64,000 nucleotides of DNA from Pectinatus haikarae (GCF_030813505.1 NZ_JAUSUE010000019.1); one strand, 5' to 3'; shown: positions 34,997 through 44,894, counted from the first letter of the stretch. Notes: generated by a model not told the origin, from the sequence alone. A program made the numbers and translations.

Positions 34997-35683
34997 TTAT
35001 TCAGACACGAATAATTTACCTTGCCTAAGATTTAAAGTTTCATCACAAAACCATTGCAGAATGGTCCGATCATGCGATATAAACAAATAGGTCATGTCCT
35101 TTTCAGTTTTTAATTTGCGCAGAAGCTGCATAATTTGCGCTTGAACGGATACATCCAGCATTGAGACAGGTTCATCAAGAATCAATATTTGTGGTTCAAG
35201 TAAAAGTGATCTGCAGATACTCAAACGCTGGAGTTCACCACCACTAAGCTGATGGGGATAACGTGACAGCAGCTGTCTGCGAATTTTAACCCAATATAAA
35301 TATTTATCAATAAATATAGTCCACTCATCTTTTCTGCATAGACTATGTATCTTTATAACTTCTTCCAGCGATTTACCTACCGTAAATCTTGGTTCCCAAA
35401 AACATTCCGGTGACTGAGAAATAAATTGTACACGTCGTCTGAAGTGGAGCCAATTTTTGCGGTTGAAAGAGTTTAATGGCTGTCCGTCAAAAAATATTTT
35501 TCCTATATCTGGTGATGCAAGACCCAGTAAAATCCTTGCAAGGGTACTTTTCCCTGATCCACTCGTCCCCATTAGACCCAAGGACTGACCTTGCTTTAAT
35601 TTTAAATTGCAGTGATCTAAAACCAAGTTGGGCGAACCGGCTTTATTTTGCCATGATTTTGTGATGTTCCGCGCTTCAAGCAT
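34997..35683 (-). CDS. ABC transporter ATP-binding protein, second (NikE/OppF type)
   Basis: 228 aa ATPase with Walker A GTSGSGKST (about residue 38), Q-loop ISQSPECFWEP, signature LSGGELQRLSICRSL and Walker B ILILDEPVSMLD. It is on the short side for OppF, closer to NikE. I start at ATG 35683, where MLEARNITKSW begins like its homologues and overlaps the previous gene by 8 bases; an open frame extends further up without an RBS. It is the last gene of the riboswitch-controlled import operon and pairs with the ATPase encoded just upstream. Confidence 0.88.
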   Translation of the reverse strand: MLEARNITKSWQNKAGSPNLVLDHCNLKLKQGQSLGLMGTSGSGKSTLARILLGLASPDIGKIFFDGQPLNSFNRKNWLHFRRRVQFISQSPECFWEPRFTVGKSLEEVIKIHSLCRKDEWTIFIDKYLYWVKIRRQLLSRYPHQLSGGELQRLSICRSLLLEPQILILDEPVSMLDVSVQAQIMQLLRKLKTEKDMTYLFISHDRTILQWFCDETLNLRQGKLFVSE

Positions 35684-36620
35684 ATAAAAAACACCTGACC
35701 TTATGCATGTCGTCAACACTATATAGATTTGGATGGCTGTGTTTGCATTGTTTACTTGCATATGCGCAATGCGGTGCGAATCTGCATTGTCGGGATGACC
35801 CGTTTTTGACTGGACCATCTGGAATAGGATTAAAACCGTTTATTGGCAGGGCAGCGATTAACGCCCGAGTATATGGGTGTAAACCATTTGTATATACACT
35901 ATTGGTGATTTCCATAATTTCTCCCGCATACATAACAACGACAACTTCACATATTTCTTCGGTTAAAGGCAGATCATGTGTAATCAATATCATACTTTGG
36001 GTTTTTTTTGTTTTTAAATGCAGCAGATTATGACTTACTTGCTGTCTGCTTTGCTCATCCAATCCTTTTGTCGGTTCATCTGCAAATACCCATTCGGGCT
36101 CACAGCATACTGCCATTGCAAATAATATTCTTTGCAGCATTCCTCCGCTCAGTTCATGGGGATACGACTGTAATATTTTTTCTATATCTGATAGACCCAA
36201 TGAAGTTAAACTATCGCAAAGTTCCTCAACAGAAAAATTCCCTCGGCTTGCATTTTTACCGATATCATCAAACTGTTTTTTAATTTTTCTTATAGGATTT
36301 AAAGCGTCACTTGGTGATTGAGGGATAATGCCCCAGTGTTTTGATAAATTTGACTGTATTATAGCAAAGGGAACAGATAAAACATCAAAGCTATTATAAA
36401 AAATATGGCCGTGCACAGATGCGTACTTTGGTAATAGGCCTAAAAGGGCCAAAACCAGCACAGATTTACCGCAACCGCTTTCGCCTATGACCGCAGCAGC
36501 TATTCCATGACGGAAAACTACATTTATATCGGATAAAACATTAGCAGATTTCATAGAATTTGGGAATGCTACACACAAATGGTCAACACAAAAATCAGAA
36601 GTGATTTGTATGTCCTTCAT
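35676..36620 (-). CDS. ABC transporter ATP-binding protein, first (NikD/OppD type)
   Basis: 314 aa. Walker A GESGCGKSV (about residue 43), signature LSGGMLQRILFAMAV, Walker B WVFADEPTKGLD and switch His in LITHDLP are intact. The C-terminal 50 residues hold the oligopeptide-type extension with four cysteines (CRFAPHC, C, C), as in NikD/DppD. Overlaps the permease stop by 4 bases. Works with the second ATPase to drive import through the two permeases. Confidence 0.9.
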   Translation of the reverse strand: MKDIQITSDFCVDHLCVAFPNSMKSANVLSDINVVFRHGIAAAVIGESGCGKSVLVLALLGLLPKYASVHGHIFYNSFDVLSVPFAIIQSNLSKHWGIIPQSPSDALNPIRKIKKQFDDIGKNASRGNFSVEELCDSLTSLGLSDIEKILQSYPHELSGGMLQRILFAMAVCCEPEWVFADEPTKGLDEQSRQQVSHNLLHLKTKKTQSMILITHDLPLTEEICEVVVVMYAGEIMEITNSVYTNGLHPYTRALIAALPINGFNPIPDGPVKNGSSRQCRFAPHCAYASKQCKHSHPNLYSVDDMHKVRCFLYA

Positions 36621-37453
36621 CTTGTGACCTCATTGAAACGAACATCAAATGCCTCACGTAATGACTCACCAACAGCGTTTAAAGAATATATGAGAGCAAG
36701 GATACATCCTCCCGGAATCAAAAGTAAGTGAGGATAACTGCGATAATATACCAGAGCATCGCTGACCATAACGCTCCAATCAGGAGCCGGGGGTTGTACG
36801 CCGAGGCCCAGAAAACTTAATGCTGATATGGATAAAATACTTCTGCTCATGCGCATTGTGCCCAGAATCAGCAAGCTGCTGAACATATTGGGGACAATAT
36901 GATTTATAATAATGCGCCGATTGCTGCAGCCGATGCATATGAGGCCCTCAATAAAAGGCTCCCCCTTGAGCTTTAGAGTCTCGGTCCGAATGATTCGTGA
37001 AAAATCAACCCATGAAGTAATTATCAGTGCTGTCAGCAAACTTGGCAAACCCGGTCCAAAAAAACCGGCTATAGCTACCATAAAACAGATTCCGGGGATC
37101 CCCTGAAAAATATTGCTAAGCAGCATAATGATCGTATCCGGCCACTTGCCATAATATCCGGCCAGGCAGCCTATGGCTGTGCCCAATAAGACTGCTGCCA
37201 GACTGGACAGCAGTGCCAATAAAATTGTGTAGCGACTGCCAAATAATATTCTGCTGAATAAATCTCTCCCCAATGAATCTGTGCCAAATAAATGTGTTGC
37301 GCCGGGGAACTGTAAACGATGCAGTATATCGGGCTGGAATGGATTAAATGGTACCAGCAGCGGTGCCGCAATTCCGGCAATTATAATTGTAGTTAAAATA
37401 AGCACTGCCAATTTAAATTTAATCGTCTTGAAAACAGTTTTATTTATCATCAA
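36617..37453 (-). CDS. ABC transporter permease (NikC/DppC type)
   Basis: 278 aa inner-membrane protein with about six hydrophobic segments. An N-terminal OppC_N-like part with HLFGTDSLGRDLFSRI (residues about 54-69) precedes the BPD permease domain; the coupling loop reads EGLICIGCSNRRIIINHIVPN, whose core is GCSNRRIIINHI. Genes overlap by 4 bases on both sides, so translation is coupled across the operon. Confidence 0.9.
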   Translation of the reverse strand: MMINKTVFKTIKFKLAVLILTTIIIAGIAAPLLVPFNPFQPDILHRLQFPGATHLFGTDSLGRDLFSRILFGSRYTILLALLSSLAAVLLGTAIGCLAGYYGKWPDTIIMLLSNIFQGIPGICFMVAIAGFFGPGLPSLLTALIITSWVDFSRIIRTETLKLKGEPFIEGLICIGCSNRRIIINHIVPNMFSSLLILGTMRMSRSILSISALSFLGLGVQPPAPDWSVMVSDALVYYRSYPHLLLIPGGCILALIYSLNAVGESLREAFDVRFNEVTR

Positions 37454-38397
37454 TATTCCTCGAATCTTATTTTGGGGTTTAAGAGGTAGAGCAGTAAATC
37501 AAGTACCAGAGAAATAAGTACATATGTGCAGCCGGTAAACAATACATATCCCTGTAACAATGGATAATCTCTGAAGCGGATTGCCTCTATCGCCATTGAA
37601 CCGAGTCCGGGCAGGGCAAAAATATTTTCTATTATAATTGAGCCGCCCAATATTTCCCCAAAAAAATTTCCCAAAATCGCTATTATAGGTAAAATAATAT
37701 TGGGCAGTGCATATAAAAAAACAATCTGTCTATGCTGTATTCCGTGTGCCAAAGCTATAAAGCAGTAAGGTTTTCGTATTTCTTCAGCCAGCTTGTTTTT
37801 TACCAGACGACCGACAACTGCTATCGTTGTAATTGACAGGGCCATGGTCGGCAGTAAATAGCCTTTGTAATCTGTCACACCGCTGGTAGGTAGCAGCCGC
37901 AAAATTTCACCCATCACAAAAATCAGCAGCAATGCCAGCAAAAATCGAGGTGTCGCTAAAAAAATATCAAATAGATGCGAAAGTATCCTTATTGGCAGTG
38001 TCTTGGGGTCTAAAGCGCATAAAGTTCCCAAGATAATACCGCCTAAACCGGTGAGAAGCAATGCCGGTACTGCCAGCTGCAAGGTGACCGGCACTCGCAT
38101 CCGCAATTCGGATAAAACACTGTTTTTATTGTGATAAGAATGTCCTAAGTCTCCGTATAAAGCCTTCTTGATCCATGAAAAATATTGTCTGTGCCAAGAT
38201 GCATCAACCCCCATAGTTACGCGCATCTGTTCTATTTGTTCCTGCGTCGGAAAATATATGCCATTTTGGTCAAGGGTCATTTCTGCAGGATCTCCCGGTG
38301 CTAAAAAGGCAATGCTAAAGGTGATAATACTTATGCCAAATAAAACAGGAATAACAGACAGCACTCTCTTTACGATAAAATTCATTTTCATATTCAT
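37450..38397 (-). CDS. ABC transporter permease (NikB/DppB type)
   Basis: 315 aa with about six membrane segments. The N-terminus FIVKRVLSVIPVLFGIS and FLAPGDPAE, and the C-terminal LPGLGSMAIEAIRFRDYP, are family hallmarks. The coupling loop is near ALAHGIQHRQIVFLYALPN (ALAHGIQHRQIVF). It overlaps the binding-protein stop by 4 bases. Forms the membrane channel with the NikC-type permease. Confidence 0.9.
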   Translation of the reverse strand: MNMKMNFIVKRVLSVIPVLFGISIITFSIAFLAPGDPAEMTLDQNGIYFPTQEQIEQMRVTMGVDASWHRQYFSWIKKALYGDLGHSYHNKNSVLSELRMRVPVTLQLAVPALLLTGLGGIILGTLCALDPKTLPIRILSHLFDIFLATPRFLLALLLIFVMGEILRLLPTSGVTDYKGYLLPTMALSITTIAVVGRLVKNKLAEEIRKPYCFIALAHGIQHRQIVFLYALPNIILPIIAILGNFFGEILGGSIIIENIFALPGLGSMAIEAIRFRDYPLLQGYVLFTGCTYVLISLVLDLLLYLLNPKIRFEEY

Positions 38398-39947
38398 TCG
38401 TCCATTTCAATAGCCGACAAAGTAATTCCGTAGGGTTTGGCATCATAGCCGTGCAGACGGCGATCATAAGCAACAATAGTAACATCATTAAACAAAGGAA
38501 TCACCGGTTGCTGCTCAACTGATATGTCCTGCAGGTGATCGAAAATTTCTTTGCGCTTTTTTTCATCCACGCAATACTTGACTTCCTGCATATATCTGCT
38601 GGCCGCTTCATCGTAGAAGCCTATATGGTCACTGACATTTCTGTTCCCCTGCGGCATCATAAAAGAGTGGAAAATAAAATACGGATCTCCATTTGGCATT
38701 CCTTGCTGTGATCTGGCCAAATCATATCTGCCATGTCTGAGCGCAGACAACATACTGGAATATTCCATAGACTGAATTTTTATATCAAGGCCAATTTCAC
38801 TCAGCCAGAAAGCAATGAGTTCAGCTTCGCCTTTTTGTGTAACATCCGCTCCATTGATGCAATATACCATTGTATATTTTTTCCCCTGCAGCACTTCTGC
38901 GGCCAGGTGTTTTGCTTTTTCCAGATCATACGCAACTGGAATTTCTTTATAATACGAACTTGTATAATTGAGGATATTCACAGTAGGCGATGCATATCCT
39001 GCATATAACGTCTGCACCAATGCAGTACGATTTATCGCCAGACTGACCGCCCTGCGCATCCGTGGGTCATTGAATGGGAACTTTGTGCCATTTACCAATA
39101 AAAATCTTATTATCATTGACTTACTGACAGAAACAGCAAATCTATTATCTTTTTTTAATTCCTCTGCTAATACAGGGGTTATTGCATCCAGATCCATAAC
39201 GCCCATGATTTCGCCTGATTTCAGCGCTGAATAACGAACCTCCGCATTAGGAATATTTTTGACAACGATTTTTTTAGTTTTTGCTGGAATACCATAATAA
39301 TCGTCATTTCGTTCAAGCTTTACATATTTATTCATATTATTTTCTGTTATTTTGAACGGACCTGTACCAACAGCTGGTCCGTTAAAATTGCCGTCGTCAT
39401 CAAAACATGCCGGGCTGTATATAGCGCTGCCATAATTCATCATATTATATGGTTGGGTGGCATTTGGCTGCTTAAATGTAAGACAGATAGTGTAATCATC
39501 AAATTTTTCATATTTTTCCAATCCCGGATAAAAAGAATCAATGTTCAGCAGATAAAAGTTTGATGTTTTTATTCCCTTTTTCATACGGTCAAAGTTTTTC
39601 AGTACAGCATCTGCGTTGAAACTTGTTCCGTCTTGAAAGCGCACACCTTTTTGCAGAGTGAACAGCCATACTTTTCCATTGTCGCGCATCTCCCAGCTGG
39701 TCGCAAGGCATGACTGCGGCCTGCCCGTTAATTCGTTGTCAGTGATCAATGGTTCCCATACCTGCAGGATTTTGCTGCAATAGTATCCGTCTTTTTCTCC
39801 CGGGGCCAGATGGCGGCCGGCAGCCAGAATAACAGTACTGGCTTCGGAGGAAGTTTCTGTCGGCTTATAATATTTTCCACAGCTGCAGATTAGTATAGTT
39901 ATACATATGCAGCCAATTATGAAAATAGATTTTTTTAATGTATCCAT
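38394..39947 (-). CDS. ABC transporter substrate-binding lipoprotein (NikA/DppA family)
   Basis: 517 aa. A hydrophobic signal ends in the lipobox ICSCGKY, so it is probably a lipoprotein. The body is an SBP_bac_5 fold (VWLFTLQKGVRFQDGTSF near residue 100, first part VWLFTLQKGV; DLARSQQGMPNGDPYF near 420). The ATG at 39947 gives the best signal peptide; an upstream in-frame start at 39980 would overlap the receptor gene. It presumably receives the ligand that the TonB receptor brings into the periplasm. Family ligands include nickel, metal chelates, heme and peptides. Control by a cobalamin riboswitch points to a cobalt chelate or corrinoid. Confidence 0.85.
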   Translation of the reverse strand: MDTLKKSIFIIGCICITILICSCGKYYKPTETSSEASTVILAAGRHLAPGEKDGYYCSKILQVWEPLITDNELTGRPQSCLATSWEMRDNGKVWLFTLQKGVRFQDGTSFNADAVLKNFDRMKKGIKTSNFYLLNIDSFYPGLEKYEKFDDYTICLTFKQPNATQPYNMMNYGSAIYSPACFDDDGNFNGPAVGTGPFKITENNMNKYVKLERNDDYYGIPAKTKKIVVKNIPNAEVRYSALKSGEIMGVMDLDAITPVLAEELKKDNRFAVSVSKSMIIRFLLVNGTKFPFNDPRMRRAVSLAINRTALVQTLYAGYASPTVNILNYTSSYYKEIPVAYDLEKAKHLAAEVLQGKKYTMVYCINGADVTQKGEAELIAFWLSEIGLDIKIQSMEYSSMLSALRHGRYDLARSQQGMPNGDPYFIFHSFMMPQGNRNVSDHIGFYDEAASRYMQEVKYCVDEKKRKEIFDHLQDISVEQQPVIPLFNDVTIVAYDRRLHGYDAKPYGITLSAIEMDE

Positions 39948-39960
39948 ATTGTCCAATTTT

Positions 39961-42279
39961 TTAAAAATCAATGCTGACACTTAATGATAAGGTGCGCGGT
40001 GTGGACAAATAAAGATTATCACCACGGGCAATCATCCAGTAATCTTTATTCAGCAAATTATAACACATAAGACTTATAGTGGCCGGATATTTCATTATCC
40101 TGGTTTTATAATTCACGCCTAAGTCGAAAGTCGTGTATGAAGGTGCCCATAATTTTTCATATAGGACAGGACTACGTCCGGTATACATAATACGACCAAT
40201 CACATCAAAAGCATTGTCTGCCGCATATTTCAGAACCCCCACTGCGCTCCATGCCGGTCGTCCTGACTCCTGTATGCCATTATATTGGCCGTTTGCACTT
40301 TCTTCATACTTGGCGTTTAAATACGATATGCCCCCCATTGCACTCCATTTACGGGCAAAATTACCGCTTACTGCCAATTCAATACCCCGATGACGTAAGC
40401 TGCCCTCTTGTTCGTAATATGTCGATGAATCTTGTATAACATCAATATTATTTGCCTGCTTGATATCAAAAGCACTTAAGGTTGTAAGAAACCCTTTATT
40501 TGTGTATTTAATGCCGATTTCATTTTGTTTTGTCTTTGCGGGGGGCAAAATGGTTCCGGCATTTTTATATGTCGTACCGACCGGTGTACCCACATCAAAA
40601 TTTTCGGAATGACTGGCATAAAAATATATATTTTCTGTTGGTTTATATGATACTGCGTATGTCGGACATATCGCATCGCTTTCCATATGTGAAGAAAGAG
40701 CGCCGGTGGCTGTATTGTAAGCATCGACCCTGCCATTGTGTTTGTGGACGCCGACCAGCAAATTAAATTTTTTATAATCGATGGAATCAAGAACGGACAC
40801 GCCCCAAATGTTTGTTTTATTAGATAATGCTTTAAGATAATAGCCATTTGCATCACTCAGCTGATCAATAATACCGGTGTAGATATTTCCCGTGCCGATC
40901 ATGTATGTATTGATGGACTTAGCCGCTTCGCGCTGGCGCCAGGTGCGGTCGGCGGCAATGGTAACCGTATGCCCTAGTTCCCCTGTTTTAAATGTTCCGG
41001 TTGCACCGGTTTGCAGATAATAAGACTCTTGTGGTGTGGTGGTGCTCTGGGTTTTTATTGCAAAATTTCCGGCATTATCGTTCAATGTCACGGCACTGTT
41101 TGCATACATGAGATTTTTATCCAGATTATTGCGCATAAAACCAGCGTTGAAAAATACCTTCCACTGTTTATTAAGTACTTGTTCATGGTTTAAAGCAGCG
41201 ACCCAGCCGTATGAACCTTTTATCATGCCATCGAAAGAGTAATTTTTGCTGGCATCCGGCACAGAAGGAAACCTTGTTACATTATTTCCCAATAAAAACC
41301 AGCGCTGTCCATTAGTTATTTCGATATCGCGATACGACATAAACAGATTTGTAGTGCTTTTGGCACTGCGGTGATCAATATCCATAGATATACCCTTGGC
41401 TTTTACCTTCTCTTTGTCGATTGAAGTCTGACCGTTTAAATTCTCAGCGTTGATCCGTATGCCCCATTCATTGTCTCTGCCGAATCTCTGACCGATATCT
41501 AAATATTCACCCCATAGACTGCTGCCGGAAAAGGTTTGTGTATACCGGTTTAGCGGTTTATCACCGGCACGCTTTGTAACAAAATTTATAATTCCGCCGG
41601 CTGTATTCGATTCGTATTGTGTACCTGTTCCGCTGATACCGCTGTTAGGACCTGAAATTATTTCGACCTTTTCCACTACATTTGTAGGTGCGTTAAATTG
41701 GGTCCAGATCCCGGGAATACCGTTTACATATGAACTTGTGCCATTGGCTCGGAAACCTCTGAAAGTAAAATCGTTATGCAGCAGACTGCCGGATTGTCGT
41801 ATAGAAGGCACATTTGCCAGTATACTGTCCAATGGCTGTGTTGGATCGCCAAAAGCTTCTATTGTTTTTTCCGATAAAAAGTAGGAGGAAAATGGGGTGT
41901 TCATTGTATCCTGCCTGCCCAGAAAACCGATATTTCCATATCTTTCTGCAAAACCGCCCGCATAAAAACTCCGGGTACCCTTTATCGTAATATCTTCTAA
42001 AATATATGCATCTAGAGCTGGCTTTACCGATGGTTTGCTGTTTTCCGATTGTATTGATGTTTCGCCGTGCTGCATGGTTTCAGATACATTTCTTGCGGCT
42101 GTCTTTTGCTTCTGACTTGCGCCGGCAGTATCTTTTTTATCCATGTCAGAAGAATCAGTTGAGGTGTTTTGTTGTGTTGCTGCATCAGCAGCAATACATA
42201 CCGGGGATGTTGCCATACCTCCCAATAAAAAAAATGAACCGGAAAAAACACTTAAAATTAATTGCCTGGTCTTAATCAT
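39961..42279 (-). CDS. TonB-dependent outer-membrane receptor under cobalamin riboswitch control
   Basis: 772 aa. Signal peptide residues 1-30 ending near VCIAAD; an extended low-complexity linker; a TonB-box-like EDITIKGTR near residue 96; a plug domain (about 110-260, FRGFRANGTSSYVNGIPG and VEKVEIISGPNSG in it); and a 22-strand type barrel ending in Phe (SVSIDF), the outer-membrane sorting signal. It resembles siderophore receptors more than BtuB. ATG 42279 follows AAGGAGG by 6 bases. It is first in an operon with five ABC transporter genes, giving a route across both membranes. No tonB/exbBD in the window. Confidence 0.9.
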   Translation of the reverse strand: MIKTRQLILSVFSGSFFLLGGMATSPVCIAADAATQQNTSTDSSDMDKKDTAGASQKQKTAARNVSETMQHGETSIQSENSKPSVKPALDAYILEDITIKGTRSFYAGGFAERYGNIGFLGRQDTMNTPFSSYFLSEKTIEAFGDPTQPLDSILANVPSIRQSGSLLHNDFTFRGFRANGTSSYVNGIPGIWTQFNAPTNVVEKVEIISGPNSGISGTGTQYESNTAGGIINFVTKRAGDKPLNRYTQTFSGSSLWGEYLDIGQRFGRDNEWGIRINAENLNGQTSIDKEKVKAKGISMDIDHRSAKSTTNLFMSYRDIEITNGQRWFLLGNNVTRFPSVPDASKNYSFDGMIKGSYGWVAALNHEQVLNKQWKVFFNAGFMRNNLDKNLMYANSAVTLNDNAGNFAIKTQSTTTPQESYYLQTGATGTFKTGELGHTVTIAADRTWRQREAAKSINTYMIGTGNIYTGIIDQLSDANGYYLKALSNKTNIWGVSVLDSIDYKKFNLLVGVHKHNGRVDAYNTATGALSSHMESDAICPTYAVSYKPTENIYFYASHSENFDVGTPVGTTYKNAGTILPPAKTKQNEIGIKYTNKGFLTTLSAFDIKQANNIDVIQDSSTYYEQEGSLRHRGIELAVSGNFARKWSAMGGISYLNAKYEESANGQYNGIQESGRPAWSAVGVLKYAADNAFDVIGRIMYTGRSPVLYEKLWAPSYTTFDLGVNYKTRIMKYPATISLMCYNLLNKDYWMIARGDNLYLSTPRTLSLSVSIDF

Positions 42280-42330
42280 ATTTTTCCTCCTTAAAATAGT
42301 TTCCATTGCATTTTATTGCGGAGGAGGAAA

Positions 42331-42370
42331 AACAAAAAAATTCTTCTGTGAAAAACAACAGAAGAATTAA
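42331..42370 (-). terminator. Riboswitch expression-platform terminator
   Basis: An 11-bp stem (42358-42368 with 42339-42349) followed on the minus strand by seven U lies between the cobalamin aptamer and the receptor gene. This is the expected off-switch when the ligand is bound. Confidence 0.75.
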
Positions 42371-42402
42371 AAAATGACAAAATAATAATACTATTCCCCT
42401 CC

Positions 42403-42595
42403 TATCACTCGTAGGTCAGCGGTAATGTTAAGCAGGCAGTTCTCCTGACTTAGGATCATCGTCCAAATGAGCCTTCCCAAAATTTTCATTTCAGTGACAT
42501 TATTCAAATGGACTCTCCATCACAGTGGCGGGACCGTGCTGGTTTTACACCAGCTTCTCTATTGAGCCCGAAAGGGCACCTTACTCCTTACGATA
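42403..42595 (-). ncRNA. Cobalamin riboswitch
   Basis: Read on the minus strand, the region contains the conserved GCCACTG core (complement of 42523-42529), the B12 box reading AAGTCAGGAGAACTGCC (complement of about 42436-42451), a GGTGCCC...GGGC stem, and closing P1 arms TATCGT and GTGATA at the two ends. All are signatures of the cobalamin aptamer. It is followed by a terminator hairpin and then the TonB receptor gene, so excess adenosylcobalamin (or another cobalamin form) should shut the import operon. Confidence 0.92.
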
Positions 42596-42661
42596 TTCAA
42601 TTTTCCATATTCAATTATAGTATGTAAAAAAAACACCGTCAAGCAGAATATGGGATCTTTT

Positions 42662-43450
42662 TTACATTATTGCAAGCTGTGAGTTTGGAATATCAGTTAT
42701 AAACATGTAGCCAGGAGCATGCGTTATCATAAGCTCTGGCTTAACAGTCATTGCAATTGATTGCGGAGTTACACCGCAGGCCCAGAATACAGGAATTTCT
42801 CCGTCCTGTATTTCCGAGCGTTCACCGAAATCGAGTTTGTTGATATCCCTGATGCCGATTGCGGCGGGATCTCCCAGATGGATAGGCGCGCCATGGACAA
42901 AAGGCATACGCGTAGTTATCTGCACCGCACGGATCGCATCGGCAGGTTTCATGGGACGCATAGATACGACCATTGGTCCATGAAAAACACCGGCCGGGAC
43001 ACATTCGATATTTGTTCGATACATGGGAACGTTATGATTGTCTGTTATATGGCGCACTTCGAGGCCGTCATCCAGCATAGGGCTTTCAAAGGAGAAGCTG
43101 CAGCCTAAGAGAAAGGCCACAAGATCATCCGTCCAATATTTTTCCAGAGTAGTAGTTTCTTCAGTCATTTCACCGTGCCTGTAGATACGGTAACGGGGGA
43201 TATCATAACGCAGATCGGCATTAGGGGCAGTCAGCTTTGGAACAGGGCTGCCGGCCTCTGTGACATCAAGTACAGGACAAGGTTTTTTATTGCGCTGACA
43301 AAATAAAAGAAAATCAAATGCCAGCTCCTTAGGTAAAATGGCCATATTTGCCTGAGCATAGCCGTTACACATGCCGCTGGTAGGCATATCTATTTTGCCG
43401 CTGCGGATAAGATCACGCACCTGGGCCGGTGAGAAATTACTGTAATCCAT
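42662..43450 (-). CDS. DUF1445 (YcsI/D-glutamate cyclase-like) protein
   Basis: 262 aa, full length for the YcsI family, annotated as putative hydro-lyases. Typical stretches are GMCNGYAQANMAILP near residue 27, LLGCSFSFESPM near 113 and VFWACGVTPQS near 222. The mammalian mitochondrial protein DGLUCY, which contains this domain, makes 5-oxo-D-proline from D-glutamate. In Bacillus subtilis ycsI lies with the same partners as here (pxpA, pxpB, pxpC and an NRAMP-like gene). It probably supplies or isomerises a 5-oxoproline-related substrate. Last gene of the operon. Confidence 0.82.
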   Translation of the reverse strand: MDYSNFSPAQVRDLIRSGKIDMPTSGMCNGYAQANMAILPKELAFDFLLFCQRNKKPCPVLDVTEAGSPVPKLTAPNADLRYDIPRYRIYRHGEMTEETTTLEKYWTDDLVAFLLGCSFSFESPMLDDGLEVRHITDNHNVPMYRTNIECVPAGVFHGPMVVSMRPMKPADAIRAVQITTRMPFVHGAPIHLGDPAAIGIRDINKLDFGERSEIQDGEIPVFWACGVTPQSIAMTVKPELMITHAPGYMFITDIPNSQLAIM

Positions 43451-43523
43451 AGTTTTTCCTCCTAAAATAATAAAGATTTTTCAACAGATGACTGTACTTC
43501 ATACTGAATGTTTAACAGAACTG

Positions 43524-44894
43524 TTATTTATTTGGCAGCGGTTTTTTTAATATATTTTCGAGATGATCTTCCAGATAATTGGTATCGACTTTTCCCGCAC
43601 AGAATGTTTCATCAGCAAGCAGGCTGCGATGCATATCTATAGTTGTTTTCACACCGGTAATGGTAAAGTTTTTCAGTGCATCAGACATTTTTTCAATGGC
43701 TTTGCCGCGTGTTGGCGCCCATACAATGACTTTGGCTATCATCGAGTCATAAAATGGGGTGATGATATTCCCTGCGTACATGGCGCTGTCAACACGGACA
43801 CCGCTTCCTGCGGGCGGTTTATATGACTGTATTGTACCGGGGCATGGCATAAAATTATTATAGGGATCTTCTGCGTTGATACGACATTCTATTGCCCAGC
43901 CGTTTATATGAATGTCCTCCTGTGTCCATGGCAGAGTTTCACCGGCGGCGACAAGTATTTGGGCTTTTATCAAATCTGTGCCGGTTATCATTTCGGTGAC
44001 AGGATGTTCTACTTGGATGCGTGTGTTCATTTCCATAAAATAGAAGTTTTTTTGTTCGTCTACGATAAATTCGACAGTGCCGGCCCCGCTGTAATTGACG
44101 GCTTTCGCGGCCGAAACGGCAGCCTGGCCCATTTTCTCGCGCAGCTGTTCCGTCATGACAGGAGATGGAGCTTCTTCAAGCAGCTTTTGGTGGCGCCTTT
44201 GCAGAGAACAGTCTCTCTCCCCGAGATAGACTGCATGACCGTAGTTGTCCGCCATGATTTGTATTTCTACGTGACGGGAATGAGTCAGATATTTTTCGAG
44301 ATAAACTCCCGCATTGCCGAAGGACCTTTCAGCTTCCTGCGCAGCCTGATGGAGTGCTTTTTCCAGATCGGCGCTGCTGTCAACGACACGCATGCCTTTG
44401 CCGCCTCCGCCAGCGGTAGCCTTTATTAAAACAGGATAACCGATATTGTCGGCTATTTTTTTTGCCTCATTAAAATCAGTTATTAGATCTTTTGTTCCGG
44501 GAATGATCGGGACCAGTGCCGCAGACATGGTTCGGCGGGCGATGGCTTTATCCCCCATGCTGGAAATGGCATTGCTTGAAGGACCGACAAAGATTATACC
44601 CGCGTTGACACAGGCTTTTGCGAAATTGGCGTTTTCGGCCAAAAATCCATAACCCGGATGGATTGCATCGGCTTTGGCATGAATAGCTATGGTTATTATT
44701 CTTGAAATGTCCAGATAGCTTTTTTTTGCCTGAGAGGCACCGATGCAGTAAGCTTCGTCTGCCAGTTTTACATGAAGTGAATTTTTATCAGCCTCTGAAT
44801 AAACGGCTACTGATAAAATACCCAGCTCGCGGCAGGATTTTATTATACGGACTGCTATTTCACCGCGATTGGCAATAAGAATTTTCCTTAACAT
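43524..44894 (-). CDS. accC: Biotin carboxylase subunit
   Basis: 456 aa ATP-grasp enzyme that carboxylates biotin on the carrier protein with bicarbonate and ATP. The N-terminal KILIANRGEIAVRII, glycine-rich ATP loop GGGGKGMRVV (about residue 165) and EMNTRIQVEHPVTE (about 288) are complete. It sits in the pxp operon directly after accB, with no acetyl-CoA carboxyltransferase genes nearby. It therefore probably serves the PxpB/PxpC carboxyltransferase-like proteins rather than, or as well as, fatty acid synthesis. Confidence 0.92.
   Translation of the reverse strand: MLRKILIANRGEIAVRIIKSCRELGILSVAVYSEADKNSLHVKLADEAYCIGASQAKKSYLDISRIITIAIHAKADAIHPGYGFLAENANFAKACVNAGIIFVGPSSNAISSMGDKAIARRTMSAALVPIIPGTKDLITDFNEAKKIADNIGYPVLIKATAGGGGKGMRVVDSSADLEKALHQAAQEAERSFGNAGVYLEKYLTHSRHVEIQIMADNYGHAVYLGERDCSLQRRHQKLLEEAPSPVMTEQLREKMGQAAVSAAKAVNYSGAGTVEFIVDEQKNFYFMEMNTRIQVEHPVTEMITGTDLIKAQILVAAGETLPWTQEDIHINGWAIECRINAEDPYNNFMPCPGTIQSYKPPAGSGVRVDSAMYAGNIITPFYDSMIAKVIVWAPTRGKAIEKMSDALKNFTITGVKTTIDMHRSLLADETFCAGKVDTNYLEDHLENILKKPLPNK

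Noticed and set aside
39961..42279. Naming the TonB receptor BtuB
   Set aside because: The riboswitch fits, but its plug and barrel motifs resemble siderophore receptors and the linked ABC system is not BtuFCD.
43908..44429. A 173-codon plus-strand frame opposite accC
   Set aside because: Antisense shadow of a strongly conserved biotin carboxylase gene.
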